A stretch of 64,000 nt of DNA from Flavobacterium sp. DG2-3. Its GTDB lineage: Bacteria; Bacteroidota; Bacteroidia; Flavobacteriales; Flavobacteriaceae. Location: NCBI RefSeq assembly GCF_030730925.1, contig NZ_JAVAMB010000013.1:58406-122405 (forward strand). The letters run 5' to 3'. Under the pieces are notes generated by a model, which was not told the DNA's origin, ran no database searches, and saw nothing but the letters and a program-made list of their open reading frames with translations. Position 1 is the first letter of the stretch; the number at the start of each line of letters is the position of its first letter. The position numbers and the translations under genes were made by a program. Of the stretch, positions 22,318-31,881 are shown one piece after another.

Positions 22318-22327
22318 GTAACTCTGA

Positions 22328-24010
22328 CTAAAATTGGAAGTAAATAAACGGTTGTGATCCTGCAACGGCTGTTGCGTAGACAATCCAGTAAACAAATCCT
22401 AAGATTATTGCTTTTACTAATAATGGAGTTTTGTCAAAAACAGATTTCATTCCGTTTGTGAAAGTTTCTGGTAAGAAATGCCAAACGTAACCGAAAAGCA
22501 TTAATCCGAAAACATTTTTATAACCTAATACAATTGTTTTCCAAAGTTCTGGTTCGAATGTTAACTGGCCGATATTATTAATTACTTGTAGAGCAGTTTC
22601 GAAATCTCTTGCGCGGAAAAAGATCCAGCAGAAAACTACAAAATGAAATGTGATTACGATAGAGAAAAAGCGCCAAACGAAATTCGGACTTTTATCTTTT
22701 TTAGACGGAAAGAATTCCATAAAAATTTTATGAACTGCCAAAGCTAATCCGTGAAGTGCTCCCCAAACTATAAACTGCGCTCCTGCTCCATGCCACAAAC
22801 CGCCCAAAAGCATTGTCGTAAACAAGTTGAAGTTTGTTACTAATGTTTGTTTGATTTTGCTTGAAAGTAAAAATGACAAGCAGAAAATCAAAATACTGCT
22901 TCCTGCAATGATAAGCGGAATTATACTTTCATTGTAACAAGACATTCCCCAAAGCAATAATCCGAAGAAGAATAAACTCGGGAATAAATATCCTGCGAAA
23001 GAACCCGATCTGTTTCCTCCTATCGAAATGTATAAAAAGTCTTTTAACCAAGTCGAAAGTGAAATATGCCATCTTCTCCAGAAATCGGTAATCGAAGTTG
23101 ATTTATACGGTGTTCTAAAGTTGGCTGGCAATTTAAATCCTAATAATAATGCAATACCAATTGCCATATCTGAATATCCGGAGAAATCGCAATAGATTTG
23201 AATCGCATATCCGTAAGAAGCCATTAAGTTTTCAAACGAAGTATAACTCAAAGGTGTATCAAAAACACGATCTACAAAGTTTACCGATATATAATTTGAA
23301 ATTACGGTTTTCTTAATTAAACCTCCAATAATCAAAAATAGAGCATTGTTTACATCTTGCTTGGTCAGGTTTAATTTTTGATAAATCTGCGGAAGGAAAT
23401 CTTTTGCGCGAACAATTGGCCCAGCGACTAACTGCGGAAAAAATGAAACGAAAAATAAATATTCGATGTAATTTTTGGTCGGCTTAATTTCTTCACGATA
23501 AATCTCAATAATATAACTCATCGATTGGAAAGTGTAAAATGAAATTCCAACAGGAAGGAACACATTATGCAATGCAAAATTTCCGCTGAACATATCATTG
23601 TACGTAACAATCAAAAAGTTCATGTATTTGAAATAGCCCAAAAGTGCCAAATTCAAAATCACACTAATTACCAAATACAATTTCTTAACGCCGTCTCTAC
23701 TTTCCTTGTAAATAATCTGACTCAAGCCATAATCTACTACCGATGAAAGCAATAACAGCAAAAAGTAAATTCCGCTTGACTTATAATAAAAGAAAAGCGA
23801 GAAGAGAATAACATACGTTAATCTCAAATAAAATGTTTTGCGTAAAAAACCATACACAAAATAGAAAACCAGAAATAAACCTAGGAATAAACCGGTATTG
23901 AATAAAAGTTTTTCGTCGGGATCGTAAACAAACCAACTCTTAACTTGTTCTATTGTAATTGCACCAAAGTTTTGAATAAACCAATTATTAATGCTCTCTA
24001 TCGTTGTCAA
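22328..24010 (-). CDS. MBOAT-family O-acyltransferase (AlgI-like)
   Basis: 560 aa with about 12 membrane helices. The AlgI/DltB-type signature is clear: FLPVGISFYTFQSMSYIIEIYR near residue 150, FFPQLVAGPIVRA near 190, FWRRWHISLSTWLKDFLYI near 312 and the invariant His in LLGGLWHGAGAQF near 405. It should pass acyl groups (usually acetyl) across the inner membrane to a periplasmic glycan. It is the last of three tightly packed genes; the two upstream encode SGNH-fold proteins, which in related systems carry out the final transfer. The target glycan is unknown. Confidence 0.92.
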   Translation of the reverse strand: MTTIESINNWFIQNFGAITIEQVKSWFVYDPDEKLLFNTGLFLGLFLVFYFVYGFLRKTFYLRLTYVILFSLFFYYKSSGIYFLLLLLSSVVDYGLSQIIYKESRDGVKKLYLVISVILNLALLGYFKYMNFLIVTYNDMFSGNFALHNVFLPVGISFYTFQSMSYIIEIYREEIKPTKNYIEYLFFVSFFPQLVAGPIVRAKDFLPQIYQKLNLTKQDVNNALFLIIGGLIKKTVISNYISVNFVDRVFDTPLSYTSFENLMASYGYAIQIYCDFSGYSDMAIGIALLLGFKLPANFRTPYKSTSITDFWRRWHISLSTWLKDFLYISIGGNRSGSFAGYLFPSLFFFGLLLWGMSCYNESIIPLIIAGSSILIFCLSFLLSSKIKQTLVTNFNLFTTMLLGGLWHGAGAQFIVWGALHGLALAVHKIFMEFFPSKKDKSPNFVWRFFSIVITFHFVVFCWIFFRARDFETALQVINNIGQLTFEPELWKTIVLGYKNVFGLMLFGYVWHFLPETFTNGMKSVFDKTPLLVKAIILGFVYWIVYATAVAGSQPFIYFQF

Positions 24011-24011
24011 T

Positions 24012-25433
24012 TTACTTCTTTAATTTAAAATTATCGTATGATCTTAAAAATGCCTGAGCAAACAAATTTCCTTGTTTCTCATATCCTTTTTTGGAATAAT
24101 GAACCCAGTCTGGGCCAATTAATCCCTGTACCTTTAATTGTTTGATTCCGCTCATTCCGCCAAACTCATTGTATAAATCCCAAACAGCAAGATCATCTTT
24201 TTGGGCTATATCAATAATTTGTCTTGCATAATTATCAACATAGGTATTTGGTTTTCTTCTTAGCAAAGATGGCGGTGGCGTCATTACAATTATCGGTGCC
24301 TCTATTTTCTGCGCTCTTATCTTACTAATAAATTCTCGCAATTCACTAATATACTTTTCTGCATCTAAGTGATCGTAGCTTTCATTTGTCCCTAACGAAA
24401 AAACCAGTAAATCTGGATGCAGGGATTTCAATTGTTCAAAAAAGAGCGGATATTTATTGTAATCTGAATATTTCGCTCCGTTCACTCCAATTCCACTATA
24501 AATAACGCCTGGAGCATCTTTTTCTAAAACAATTCCGTTTAGCTCATAATCCTTTGCTTCTTTATTCGGAATCAAGAAAATTCGGCTCAAAGCATTCTCC
24601 GAATTATAATAATGCGAATAGGAATCTGACTCTATCTCCAACGGAACAAATTCAGACATTGAAACAGTTTTCGCTCTTGTTTCGTTTGTTGCTATTTTTA
24701 ACGTTCTTCCCGCTCGGATATTATTCGATTTTAAGCGGTTGTCTCTTTTAATTTCAGCAATCGAAACATTGTATTTATCTGCTATTGTACCCAGAACTTC
24801 ACCTTTTTTAATTTTGTGTGTTATAACCCTTCGTTCTGTAGTCTGAATAGAATTGATTTTTGACGAAACCGCCAAATCAAACATATTCTGATTCTGAGGC
24901 GTAATAATTTTTATGGTATTGAATTTATACGAAGGATCTTTTACATTCATCTCTACTACAAATCCGCCTGTATCTCTCCAAAGTCCAATTCCGCTTAACC
25001 CCACCGGACTATTTTTAGCTGGGTAAATATTTCTATAACTTTCCCAAGTTCTGTTGGATTTAAAACGCTCGTTGTACGATCCGTTTGTTCTGGCCAATTG
25101 ATACGGAAATACTAAACCGCGTCCTGCATTACCAAATTTCTGCTGAAGCTTCTTTCTGATTTCATTGGTCATTAAATCACCCTGAATATGCGAATCTCCA
25201 ATATGTACAATATTGATTTTTTGATTTTTTTGGTCTTCGTTTTTTTCCAGTTTCTTAAAAAAATCACTTAACGCTTTTGCATTATAAATCTGTCCGTCAG
25301 AAGGCGCATCAATTACTGCAGAATCTGTTTTTTGAATCATACTTTTTTGTATTGGATGTACGGCTGTTTTTGGAGGTTTTTCATTTGTTGTAAAAAAGAG
25401 ACAACAAAAGAAAAAAATAAGTTTATTTATCAT
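24012..25433 (-). CDS. SGNH-fold protein with an inserted LysM domain
   Basis: 473 aa with an N-terminal signal peptide or anchor (MINKLIFFFCCLFF). The SGNH nucleophile block is INIVHIGDSHIQGD near residue 92; the Asp-His pair is GPDWVHYSKKGY near 447. Between them, at about 205-250, an in-frame LysM domain (HKIKKGEVLGTIADKYNVS) would bind peptidoglycan or chitin-like glycan. This suggests a periplasmic O-acyltransferase or esterase held at the cell wall. Its 5' end overlaps the upstream SGNH gene by 4 bp and the MBOAT gene starts 1 bp after its stop, so all three are co-translated. Confidence 0.88.
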   Translation of the reverse strand: MINKLIFFFCCLFFTTNEKPPKTAVHPIQKSMIQKTDSAVIDAPSDGQIYNAKALSDFFKKLEKNEDQKNQKINIVHIGDSHIQGDLMTNEIRKKLQQKFGNAGRGLVFPYQLARTNGSYNERFKSNRTWESYRNIYPAKNSPVGLSGIGLWRDTGGFVVEMNVKDPSYKFNTIKIITPQNQNMFDLAVSSKINSIQTTERRVITHKIKKGEVLGTIADKYNVSIAEIKRDNRLKSNNIRAGRTLKIATNETRAKTVSMSEFVPLEIESDSYSHYYNSENALSRIFLIPNKEAKDYELNGIVLEKDAPGVIYSGIGVNGAKYSDYNKYPLFFEQLKSLHPDLLVFSLGTNESYDHLDAEKYISELREFISKIRAQKIEAPIIVMTPPPSLLRRKPNTYVDNYARQIIDIAQKDDLAVWDLYNEFGGMSGIKQLKVQGLIGPDWVHYSKKGYEKQGNLFAQAFLRSYDNFKLKK

Positions 25434-26908
25434 ACGCTATCTTTTGTTACCGAAACGGAATCGGGTCTGGCTTTCCTTACTGGTTTTGGCTTAGTCCCTT
25501 CAGCATCTCTTTTTTGTCTGAGTGCTTTATATTCTTCGTAACCCTTATTTAATTGTCCGTAAAGCAAATTACCAATTGCTTTTGCCCCGCGCTGGTTAAA
25601 GTGCGTGTAATCCTTATTGGCTTTTGCAGGAACTTCGTCAACCCATTTAATCATAGAGCCGTCTCCTCCCATCAAAGTATATAAATTTACAAAACCAGCC
25701 TGCGTTTCAAGTGCATAGTGTTTTTGTGCTTTCATTAATGGCACTACTGCAGAATCTGTTTTCATTTCTAAATCATATTTTGTTGATTTATCAGCTGTAG
25801 AAACAATCAAAATTGAAACTCCAGGGAAAGATTCTTTGATTTTATTTACGGTCTTCGTCATTCCTTTTTCATACCAAGAATAATTTTTCGTACCATAATT
25901 TAAAACGTTTGTTCCGTAATGTAGAATTATCAGATCGTATTTTAAATTGTTATTAAAAGCTCTCATGACATCGGCATTGAACATCGAAATTGGAAGTCCA
26001 GAATTTCCTCTCTGCGAGAAATTATCGACATGAACTCCAGCTCCGTTATCAAAATTAAATCCGTAAATCGGAATAGAATCTGCTTGTACGAAATTTGCTT
26101 TAAAAGCTTTTAAACTTCCAGATGAAACTTTCAGCGTGTTTACTAGATTATTTGGAGATAGACTTTTCTTTAGAGTATCTTTTCCTATAATGAAATTTAC
26201 TTTTCCAGCTTTAGACGAACGTCCATAAAATAAAGTGGCATTGTCTAAAGAAGTAGAATATTTGTTACGCCCAGCTTCATACTGTACCCAAGTTAAATTG
26301 GATTTGTCATTTGCAAAAAACACGTGTCCGTTAACTCCAAACGGGCTAGTTGGTCTTTTTACATTTAAATAAGACTGCGTTTTCCAGTTTTTAGAATAAG
26401 TTGATTTTACAGAACCTCTCGAAGCAGCAGATTCTGAAGTAATAGGAACAAAACCAACACCGTTTCCACCAAAACGTTCCTGATAATTCGTACGAACGTC
26501 TTGAACGATTAAATCTCCATCGGTCATAGAATCTCCATAATAAGCGATTCTAACTTTGCTTTGAGGATTTTTTTCTAATTGGTACAATTTCTCATAGAAA
26601 GAAATCAGGTATTGATATCCTTTATAATTTTCGAATGTTTCTGCGGGAAACTCGATTCCTTCCGTTTCGTCAAAAACAATTTTCTGCTGATTTAGTTCTC
26701 GTTCGCTTTCGGCAATACTATCCTTATCCAAAGAAAGAGAATCTTCGGCTACAGACTCCAAAAGCAAACTGTCAATTAATATATTTTTAGAATCTAACTT
26801 ACTCTCCGAAAATATTTTGTCTGGAAGGATTTGCTTAAACCCAATAAAAGCAACCAGCGCTAAAGCAACGATCGCAAAAGACTGAAAAAAATAAGATTTT
26901 GTATTCAC
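25430..26908 (-). CDS. SGNH/GDSL-fold protein, first gene of the acyltransferase operon
   Basis: 492 aa. An N-terminal membrane anchor (about residues 8-26) precedes a charged linker and an SGNH domain: VRIAYYGDSMTDGDLI near residue 122, ILHYGTNVLNYG near 330 and DYTHFNQRGAKAIGN near 446. The tail is basic. It is paralogous in layout to the next gene but lacks the LysM insert. Pairing of an MBOAT with SGNH proteins recalls AlgI with AlgJ/AlgX and PatA/PatB, where a periplasmic SGNH protein finishes acyl transfer. A TATCTTTG element 84 bp upstream probably drives the operon. Confidence 0.88.
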   Translation of the reverse strand: MNTKSYFFQSFAIVALALVAFIGFKQILPDKIFSESKLDSKNILIDSLLLESVAEDSLSLDKDSIAESERELNQQKIVFDETEGIEFPAETFENYKGYQYLISFYEKLYQLEKNPQSKVRIAYYGDSMTDGDLIVQDVRTNYQERFGGNGVGFVPITSESAASRGSVKSTYSKNWKTQSYLNVKRPTSPFGVNGHVFFANDKSNLTWVQYEAGRNKYSTSLDNATLFYGRSSKAGKVNFIIGKDTLKKSLSPNNLVNTLKVSSGSLKAFKANFVQADSIPIYGFNFDNGAGVHVDNFSQRGNSGLPISMFNADVMRAFNNNLKYDLIILHYGTNVLNYGTKNYSWYEKGMTKTVNKIKESFPGVSILIVSTADKSTKYDLEMKTDSAVVPLMKAQKHYALETQAGFVNLYTLMGGDGSMIKWVDEVPAKANKDYTHFNQRGAKAIGNLLYGQLNKGYEEYKALRQKRDAEGTKPKPVRKARPDSVSVTKDSV

Positions 26909-26991
26909 TTAATAATTATAAAAATATGAGGGACTGCATTCAAAAATTAAACCAATTAAATAATTGTTAACTTATTGCAGAAAATTTTGTG

Positions 26992-26999
26992 CAAAGATA
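26992..26999 (-). promoter_or_regulatory. Promoter -7 element of the acyltransferase operon
   Basis: TATCTTTG on the minus strand, 84 bp before the first ATG of the operon. Confidence 0.6.
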
Positions 27000-27050
27000 G
27001 AATAACATTTTGTTTCTATTTCATTTTAACAGGAAAGTAGAACAAAAAAA

Positions 27051-27073
27051 AGAGGTTAGAAAATCTAACCTCT
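27051..27073 (-). terminator. Intrinsic terminator of the HmuY operon
   Basis: A perfect 10-bp stem (27051-27060 with 27064-27073) and A/T flanks; it lies about 115 bp past the HmuY stop. Confidence 0.85.
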
Positions 27074-27187
27074 TAAATCAAAAAAAAATAAAAAAAACAA
27101 AGCTAATGATTAACTAAATTTTGAATGCAAAGCATTTATTTTAGAATGAAATAATCTTTATATTTTTTAGATTTTTCATTTATGAAT

Positions 27188-28612
27188 TTATTTTAAGATA
27201 GCAGACTCCAGAGTAACATTTCCTCTTTCGCTTTTTTCATTTAGCATAGTAAGGAATCTTACTTTGTAATAGTTACCTGCTGCATCTTTAACTACATAAA
27301 AACGATCTGTTCTGATGCTTGGCAAAGTAGTAGGACCTCCTCCGTTTCTCCAGTTTGCACCAATTATTCTTTGATCTGTTTCAGAAACTTTAAAGTTATC
27401 TTCAACAACTTTTGCTTTTGTAAAATCAGCATAAGATCCACCAGTAGAAACTAAAACTTGATAAACTTTAGATCCTCCTCTTGAATTTGTAGTAATAAAA
27501 TCAGCATATCCATAAGTTACATCTCCACTACCCATATTTAAATAATTTGTAAATACAGTGAAGTTTAAATCCCATTTTGCTTTTGCTGGTTCAACTGAAA
27601 CAGTATTTCCAGAAGCTATACTAAAAAATGTAAAGTTATAAGTTGCATCTTTAGAAATTGTTTTTTCCGTAAATGTAGTAGCTCCTAATTCTGCATATTG
27701 AATTTTATAACCTGCACCATTTCTTAATATTCTAACTTTTTTCCATCCTCTAGAATCACCATCAACTTCTACTCCACCAGTACCTGCTACTTTTGTGCTT
27801 ACTGCTGCTCCCATATTCACTAAGTAAACTTTATTATCTGCGTCTGTAGCTGAAATTTCTGCAATAGCTGTTCCAAGTCCTGCACCAGCTCCAGTTAAAA
27901 CACCAGTTGGGTTATCTACAAAACCATTTGAAGCTGCTGTTGTTCCTGCTCCAACAGTTACATTACTATCAATTTCTTGTGGTAAAGTAATATCTGATGT
28001 TTCTAGTTTTTTAACAGCCATTTTAACTGATCCGTTTATTATAACTCTAAAATCACTTCCTGAATAGAAACCAAAATCCCAAGCAGCTCTATTTACAGAT
28101 GTTGAAATACCTGAACTTAAATCAAGGTAAAGTTGATTTGGCTGATTTGGTCCACCAACACTTGCAGCTAAAGTACCGCCTGTATATGCAGTTTCATTAA
28201 AGTTAACCTGAATTGTTTTGTTTTCACCTAGTATTGCATTAATAGAATTACTGCTAATTGTGAAAACTACATTTTTAACCTGTCCTTCAACAGCTTCTTT
28301 CAATTTTTTGAAAGTAAAGCTAACAGAAGAAACTCCTTGTGCAAAAGGTACTACGATTGTTTTGGCAGCTACAGCTGGGACTGTTGAAAAATCAGTTCCT
28401 TCAACAACAGCATTTTCAGTATAACTTAAAGTCAAAGATCCCGCTGATGAAGTTGGTGCTGCAAAATTAATTACAACTGGTGTTTCAGCGGCAGTCAGAT
28501 TTAGTGAAGCAGATGCAAAAGCAACAGCATTAACTTCAGCTGTGTTGTTATCATCACTTGAGCATGATGCTAATGACAACACAAAAAGTGATAAAAATAA
28601 TAGTTTTTTCAT
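27188..28612 (-). CDS. HmuY-family heme-binding lipoprotein
   Basis: 474 aa with lipobox LSLASCSSDDN (Cys17-18 region), so a surface or outer-membrane lipoprotein. An N-terminal Calx-beta-like domain (about 25-135) precedes the HmuY domain, whose typical parts are NRAAWDFGFYSGSDFRVI near 180, AKWDLNFTVFTNYLNMG near 350 and TDRFYVVKDAAGNYYKVRF near 435. HmuY proteins take heme from host or environmental carriers and hand it to a TonB receptor, which is the gene just upstream (17 bp). The added N-terminal domain makes it longer than the Porphyromonas prototype (about 210 aa). Confidence 0.85.
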   Translation of the reverse strand: MKKLLFLSLFVLSLASCSSDDNNTAEVNAVAFASASLNLTAAETPVVINFAAPTSSAGSLTLSYTENAVVEGTDFSTVPAVAAKTIVVPFAQGVSSVSFTFKKLKEAVEGQVKNVVFTISSNSINAILGENKTIQVNFNETAYTGGTLAASVGGPNQPNQLYLDLSSGISTSVNRAAWDFGFYSGSDFRVIINGSVKMAVKKLETSDITLPQEIDSNVTVGAGTTAASNGFVDNPTGVLTGAGAGLGTAIAEISATDADNKVYLVNMGAAVSTKVAGTGGVEVDGDSRGWKKVRILRNGAGYKIQYAELGATTFTEKTISKDATYNFTFFSIASGNTVSVEPAKAKWDLNFTVFTNYLNMGSGDVTYGYADFITTNSRGGSKVYQVLVSTGGSYADFTKAKVVEDNFKVSETDQRIIGANWRNGGGPTTLPSIRTDRFYVVKDAAGNYYKVRFLTMLNEKSERGNVTLESAILK

Positions 28613-28629
28613 TTTATTGTAGTTTATGT

Positions 28630-30744
28630 TTAAAGATTAAGATTATATGAAAGTTTAATAAAATAAGAGCGTCCATAAGCCAGCATTAAGTCTGATGAAC
28701 CTGCATGTCCTGCACTCTGATTGGTGTTGGTTTGTGTAACATTAGTAACATTACAGATGTTTCTAGCTCCAATTGTAGCTTCCAATTGGTTTTTAAAAAA
28801 TCCCTGACGAATAGAAGCGTCTAGCCAATTGCTTGGGTCTATATCCGAAAGAACATACGACGAAGACCCTTCTATAAACTGCTGTGTTTTTCCGTTATAT
28901 TTATAATAGGCTGAAAAAATAGTTTTCCATTTTGGAAGTTGATAAGAAACGCTACTATTCAAATTAAACGAATACAAAAATTTGTCATCAGAACTAAAGA
29001 CTTGATTTTCTATTTTTCTTGAAATTCCAACAACCGCGGCTCCAAGATTAAAATTTAGATTGCCAATGTTGAATTGATTCATTGTTGAAAAATTCCACAT
29101 TTGGTATTTACTAATATTGATATATTGATATTCTGGATTTCCCGTATCTGGGTTAAATTGAATTAAAGCCATATCGATTCTGTCATTTACATTTAAAAAG
29201 CTTCCTGCAAATGTGTTTGAAATCCTCAATCCAGAACTTAAAGAAGTTGACTTTTTAAAACTTGCTTCATATGAAGTACTTGTTTCTGGAATAAGATTTT
29301 CATTTCCTGTAAAAAAGTGTCCATCGAAGATTAATTTTGAATATAACTCCTCAAAAGTTGGAGTTCTAAATGATGTACCAACTGATCCTCTTAACTCTAT
29401 TCCTCTATCAAATAAATATCTTAAATTAAGAGAAGAAGCGTATTGGTCTTTAAATCTTGACTGAGCAGAAAATCTTAACCCTGGGCGGACTGAAAACCTG
29501 TCTGTTGCCATAATTTCAGAAGAAGCAAAAAAATCATAGTTTTCAAGAGTTTTTCTAACAGGAACAAATAAATTGTTTCCTTCTTGAATCAATGAATACC
29601 CTTGATTATTTACAAATTCATAACCTATTTGAAGATCATATTTTTTATTTGTAAAAAAATTGCTCAAAGTTCCTGTTGAATAAAGAACTTCCATTGACTG
29701 GTCTTTCACAGTAACATTTTCTTTCTCATTTTTGTTCTGAAAATAGTATTTGAAATTTTCTACATTACGTTCTTGTTTTTGATGCGAAAGAGAAACATTA
29801 TAGTTTAATTTAGTAAAAAGTTTTCCAGAAGCATTAAGATTATGAAAATATCTATTAGTCATATATCGCATATCATCTGCATAAGTATATGATCCTAAAA
29901 CAGGATTAAATCCTGATTGCACTGTCGCATTATAATAATCAACATCCTCATCTAAATATTCGAATTTGTAGAAAATTTTAAAATTACCTTTATTATAAGC
30001 AATTAATGCATTTCCATTCAATTGATCTTTTGGAAGCCATCTATATCCACGGGTCTGATCGTTTATTTCGTAGTCTTTTCCGTTTTTATCATCCAAGAAA
30101 CCTTGAAAATCATTACGAGTTGCACCAATACTGGCAAACCAATTATCATTAAAAGTATGAGCTGCTCTTAGTGATTGAATATGACGACCTTCATCAAAAA
30201 GTGCATACTCATCTTTAACCGTTTCTTCTTGAATATAGGCATTTATATTCCATTTATTTTGAGAAGATTTTTTGGTAATGATATTTAAAACACCACTTAC
30301 TGCATTTGCTCCATAAACCACCCCCATCGATCCCTCTACGATTTCAATTCGTTCAACATCATTTAAGTTGATCTGCGATAAATCTGTATTATTTCCTAAA
30401 CCCGCTTCATTTACTAATGGAATGTTATCCACCAGAATTTTAAAATACTGTGCATCCAACCCAAACAAGGAAACTGTTGATCTTCCGCTTGTTCCACTTG
30501 GTCTAACTGTAATATTTAAATACTGATTCAACACATCGGCTAAATTATTCGCAGCTAGATTCTGAATATCCTTACTAGAAATAACACGAACATTAAAAAC
30601 CGACTTTTTAATCGATTGTGGTTCGAATTGCCCGGTCACAACAACCTCAGACAATTTTTCAGCTGTTTTAATGGTATCTTTTTGCTGTCCGAAAGCATAA
30701 GTACAAAATAGAAATCCAGCAAAAAGGGTAATTTTAATTTTCAT
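28630..30744 (-). CDS. TonB-dependent outer-membrane receptor, partner of HmuY
   Basis: 704 aa. Signal peptide, then a plug domain (SEVVVTGQFEPQSIKKSVFNVRVI near residue 30 and IEIVEGSMGVVYGANAVSG near 133) and a 22-strand beta-barrel to the C-terminal aromatic FIKLSYNLNL. It has no carboxypeptidase-like N-terminal extension. Energised by TonB-ExbBD, it should import heme or another iron chelate received from the HmuY-like lipoprotein encoded next. A TATATTTG element 29 bp upstream and a divergent DUF6607-like gene suggest joint control. Confidence 0.9.
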   Translation of the reverse strand: MKIKITLFAGFLFCTYAFGQQKDTIKTAEKLSEVVVTGQFEPQSIKKSVFNVRVISSKDIQNLAANNLADVLNQYLNITVRPSGTSGRSTVSLFGLDAQYFKILVDNIPLVNEAGLGNNTDLSQINLNDVERIEIVEGSMGVVYGANAVSGVLNIITKKSSQNKWNINAYIQEETVKDEYALFDEGRHIQSLRAAHTFNDNWFASIGATRNDFQGFLDDKNGKDYEINDQTRGYRWLPKDQLNGNALIAYNKGNFKIFYKFEYLDEDVDYYNATVQSGFNPVLGSYTYADDMRYMTNRYFHNLNASGKLFTKLNYNVSLSHQKQERNVENFKYYFQNKNEKENVTVKDQSMEVLYSTGTLSNFFTNKKYDLQIGYEFVNNQGYSLIQEGNNLFVPVRKTLENYDFFASSEIMATDRFSVRPGLRFSAQSRFKDQYASSLNLRYLFDRGIELRGSVGTSFRTPTFEELYSKLIFDGHFFTGNENLIPETSTSYEASFKKSTSLSSGLRISNTFAGSFLNVNDRIDMALIQFNPDTGNPEYQYINISKYQMWNFSTMNQFNIGNLNFNLGAAVVGISRKIENQVFSSDDKFLYSFNLNSSVSYQLPKWKTIFSAYYKYNGKTQQFIEGSSSYVLSDIDPSNWLDASIRQGFFKNQLEATIGARNICNVTNVTQTNTNQSAGHAGSSDLMLAYGRSYFIKLSYNLNL

Positions 30745-30772
30745 TATTTTTATTCAATCTTAATAATCGGTG

Positions 30773-30780
30773 CAAATATA
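30773..30780 (-). promoter_or_regulatory. Promoter -7 element of the heme receptor operon
   Basis: TATATTTG on the minus strand, 29 bp from the receptor ATG. The divergent promoter of the DUF6607-like gene is only 32 bp away, so both upstream elements overlap. Confidence 0.65.
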
Positions 30781-30812
30781 TGATTATTTTTAATTGTTCT
30801 AAATTAAATTTA

Positions 30813-30820
30813 TATATTTG
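30813..30820 (+). promoter_or_regulatory. Promoter -7 element of the DUF6607-like gene
   Basis: TATATTTG, 29 bp before the ATG at 30850. TTG at 30794-30796 can serve as -33. Confidence 0.65.
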
Positions 30821-30849
30821 CGAAAAATTTAAAAACAAAACAATAAGTT

Positions 30850-31752
30850 ATGATTTCAAAAAGCCTTTTTATGTCAGCCGCTTTGGCTTTAACATGTAGT
30901 CTTGGATTCAGTCAGGACAAGAAACAACAAGACATTAAGTCAATTAAATCGATGTGTGGTTGTTACGAGGTAAAGTTTAATTTCACAGAAACTTTCTCTT
31001 ATCCAAAAGATACTCTTACTTACAAACCTTCTGAAACTAAACATGAATCTGCTTTAGAATGGGTAGAATTATTAGAAGATACTCCAAACAAAATTGTAAT
31101 GCAGCACTTATTGATTGTAAGTGACGATATGATTATCAAACACTGGAGACAAGATTGGTTATATGAAAACACAGACTTATATTCTTTCGACAAAGGAACT
31201 TCTTGGAAATACAAAAAATTAGATAAAAAAGCCGTTAAAGGTCAATGGACTCAAAAAGTTTACCAAGTAGATGATAGTCCTCGTTACGAAGGTTCTTCTA
31301 CATGGGTACATGTTGACGGAAAAGATTATTGGGAAAATGTTGCAGATGCACCGCTTCCAAGAAGAGAGCAGACAAAACGTAACGATTACAATGTTTTGAA
31401 AAGAAGAAACATTCACGAAATCACTGCTACAGGATGGAACCACGAGCAAGACAACGACAAATTGGTTCGTGACGATGCTGGAAAAGATGTATTGTTAGCT
31501 CAAGAAAAAGGATTTGACGTTTACACTAAAGTTCCAGACATTAAATGTCAGGCTGCTCAAAAATGGTGGGTTGCAAACAATGCTTTATGGAAAAATGTTC
31601 GTGATAAATGGCAAACTTTATTTGACAGACATAAAGACTTAAACTTAGAGGCTAAAGTAGATAGAAAAGCACTTTACTCTTTATTATTTGATTTAAAACC
31701 AGATACTGCAAAAGCAGAAACAGATAAAATCATTGACAAATTTGTTAAGTAA
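30850..31752 (+). CDS. DUF6607-like secreted protein next to the heme operon
   Basis: 300 aa with a signal peptide ending at LGFSQ. The rest is hydrophilic, with a CGCYEVKFNFTETF block near 37 and many Trp residues (WRQDWLYENTDLYSF, KAVKGQWTQKVY, ATGWNHEQDN, QKWWVANNALWKNVRDKWQT). I recognise it as a DUF6607-type protein of Bacteroidota, often placed next to HmuY/TonB receptor genes. No catalytic motif is evident. Trp richness and context suggest an auxiliary part in heme or iron uptake, which is an inference. A strong terminator follows. Confidence 0.8.
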   Translation: MISKSLFMSAALALTCSLGFSQDKKQQDIKSIKSMCGCYEVKFNFTETFSYPKDTLTYKPSETKHESALEWVELLEDTPNKIVMQHLLIVSDDMIIKHWRQDWLYENTDLYSFDKGTSWKYKKLDKKAVKGQWTQKVYQVDDSPRYEGSSTWVHVDGKDYWENVADAPLPRREQTKRNDYNVLKRRNIHEITATGWNHEQDNDKLVRDDAGKDVLLAQEKGFDVYTKVPDIKCQAAQKWWVANNALWKNVRDKWQTLFDRHKDLNLEAKVDRKALYSLLFDLKPDTAKAETDKIIDKFVK

Positions 31753-31772
31753 TTAGAATTAGTTGTTATAAA

Positions 31773-31809
31773 AAAGCCGGAAGTTTTGAGACTTCCGGCT
31801 TTTTTTTTG
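31773..31809 (+). terminator. Intrinsic terminator of the DUF6607-like gene
   Basis: A 12-bp perfect stem (31773-31784 with 31791-31802, core GCCGGAAGT) followed by eight or more T. Confidence 0.92.
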
Positions 31810-31881
31810 GCATTTTAGCAACGTTTATTTTATATGTGTTAAGATTTAAACTTCTTATTCTTTTAGGCTTATTATAAAAGT

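Noticed and set aside
30781..30812. Fur box between the divergent heme promoters
   Set aside because: Only a TTGTTCTAA half-site is visible; no convincing full inverted repeat. Iron control remains possible but is not shown.
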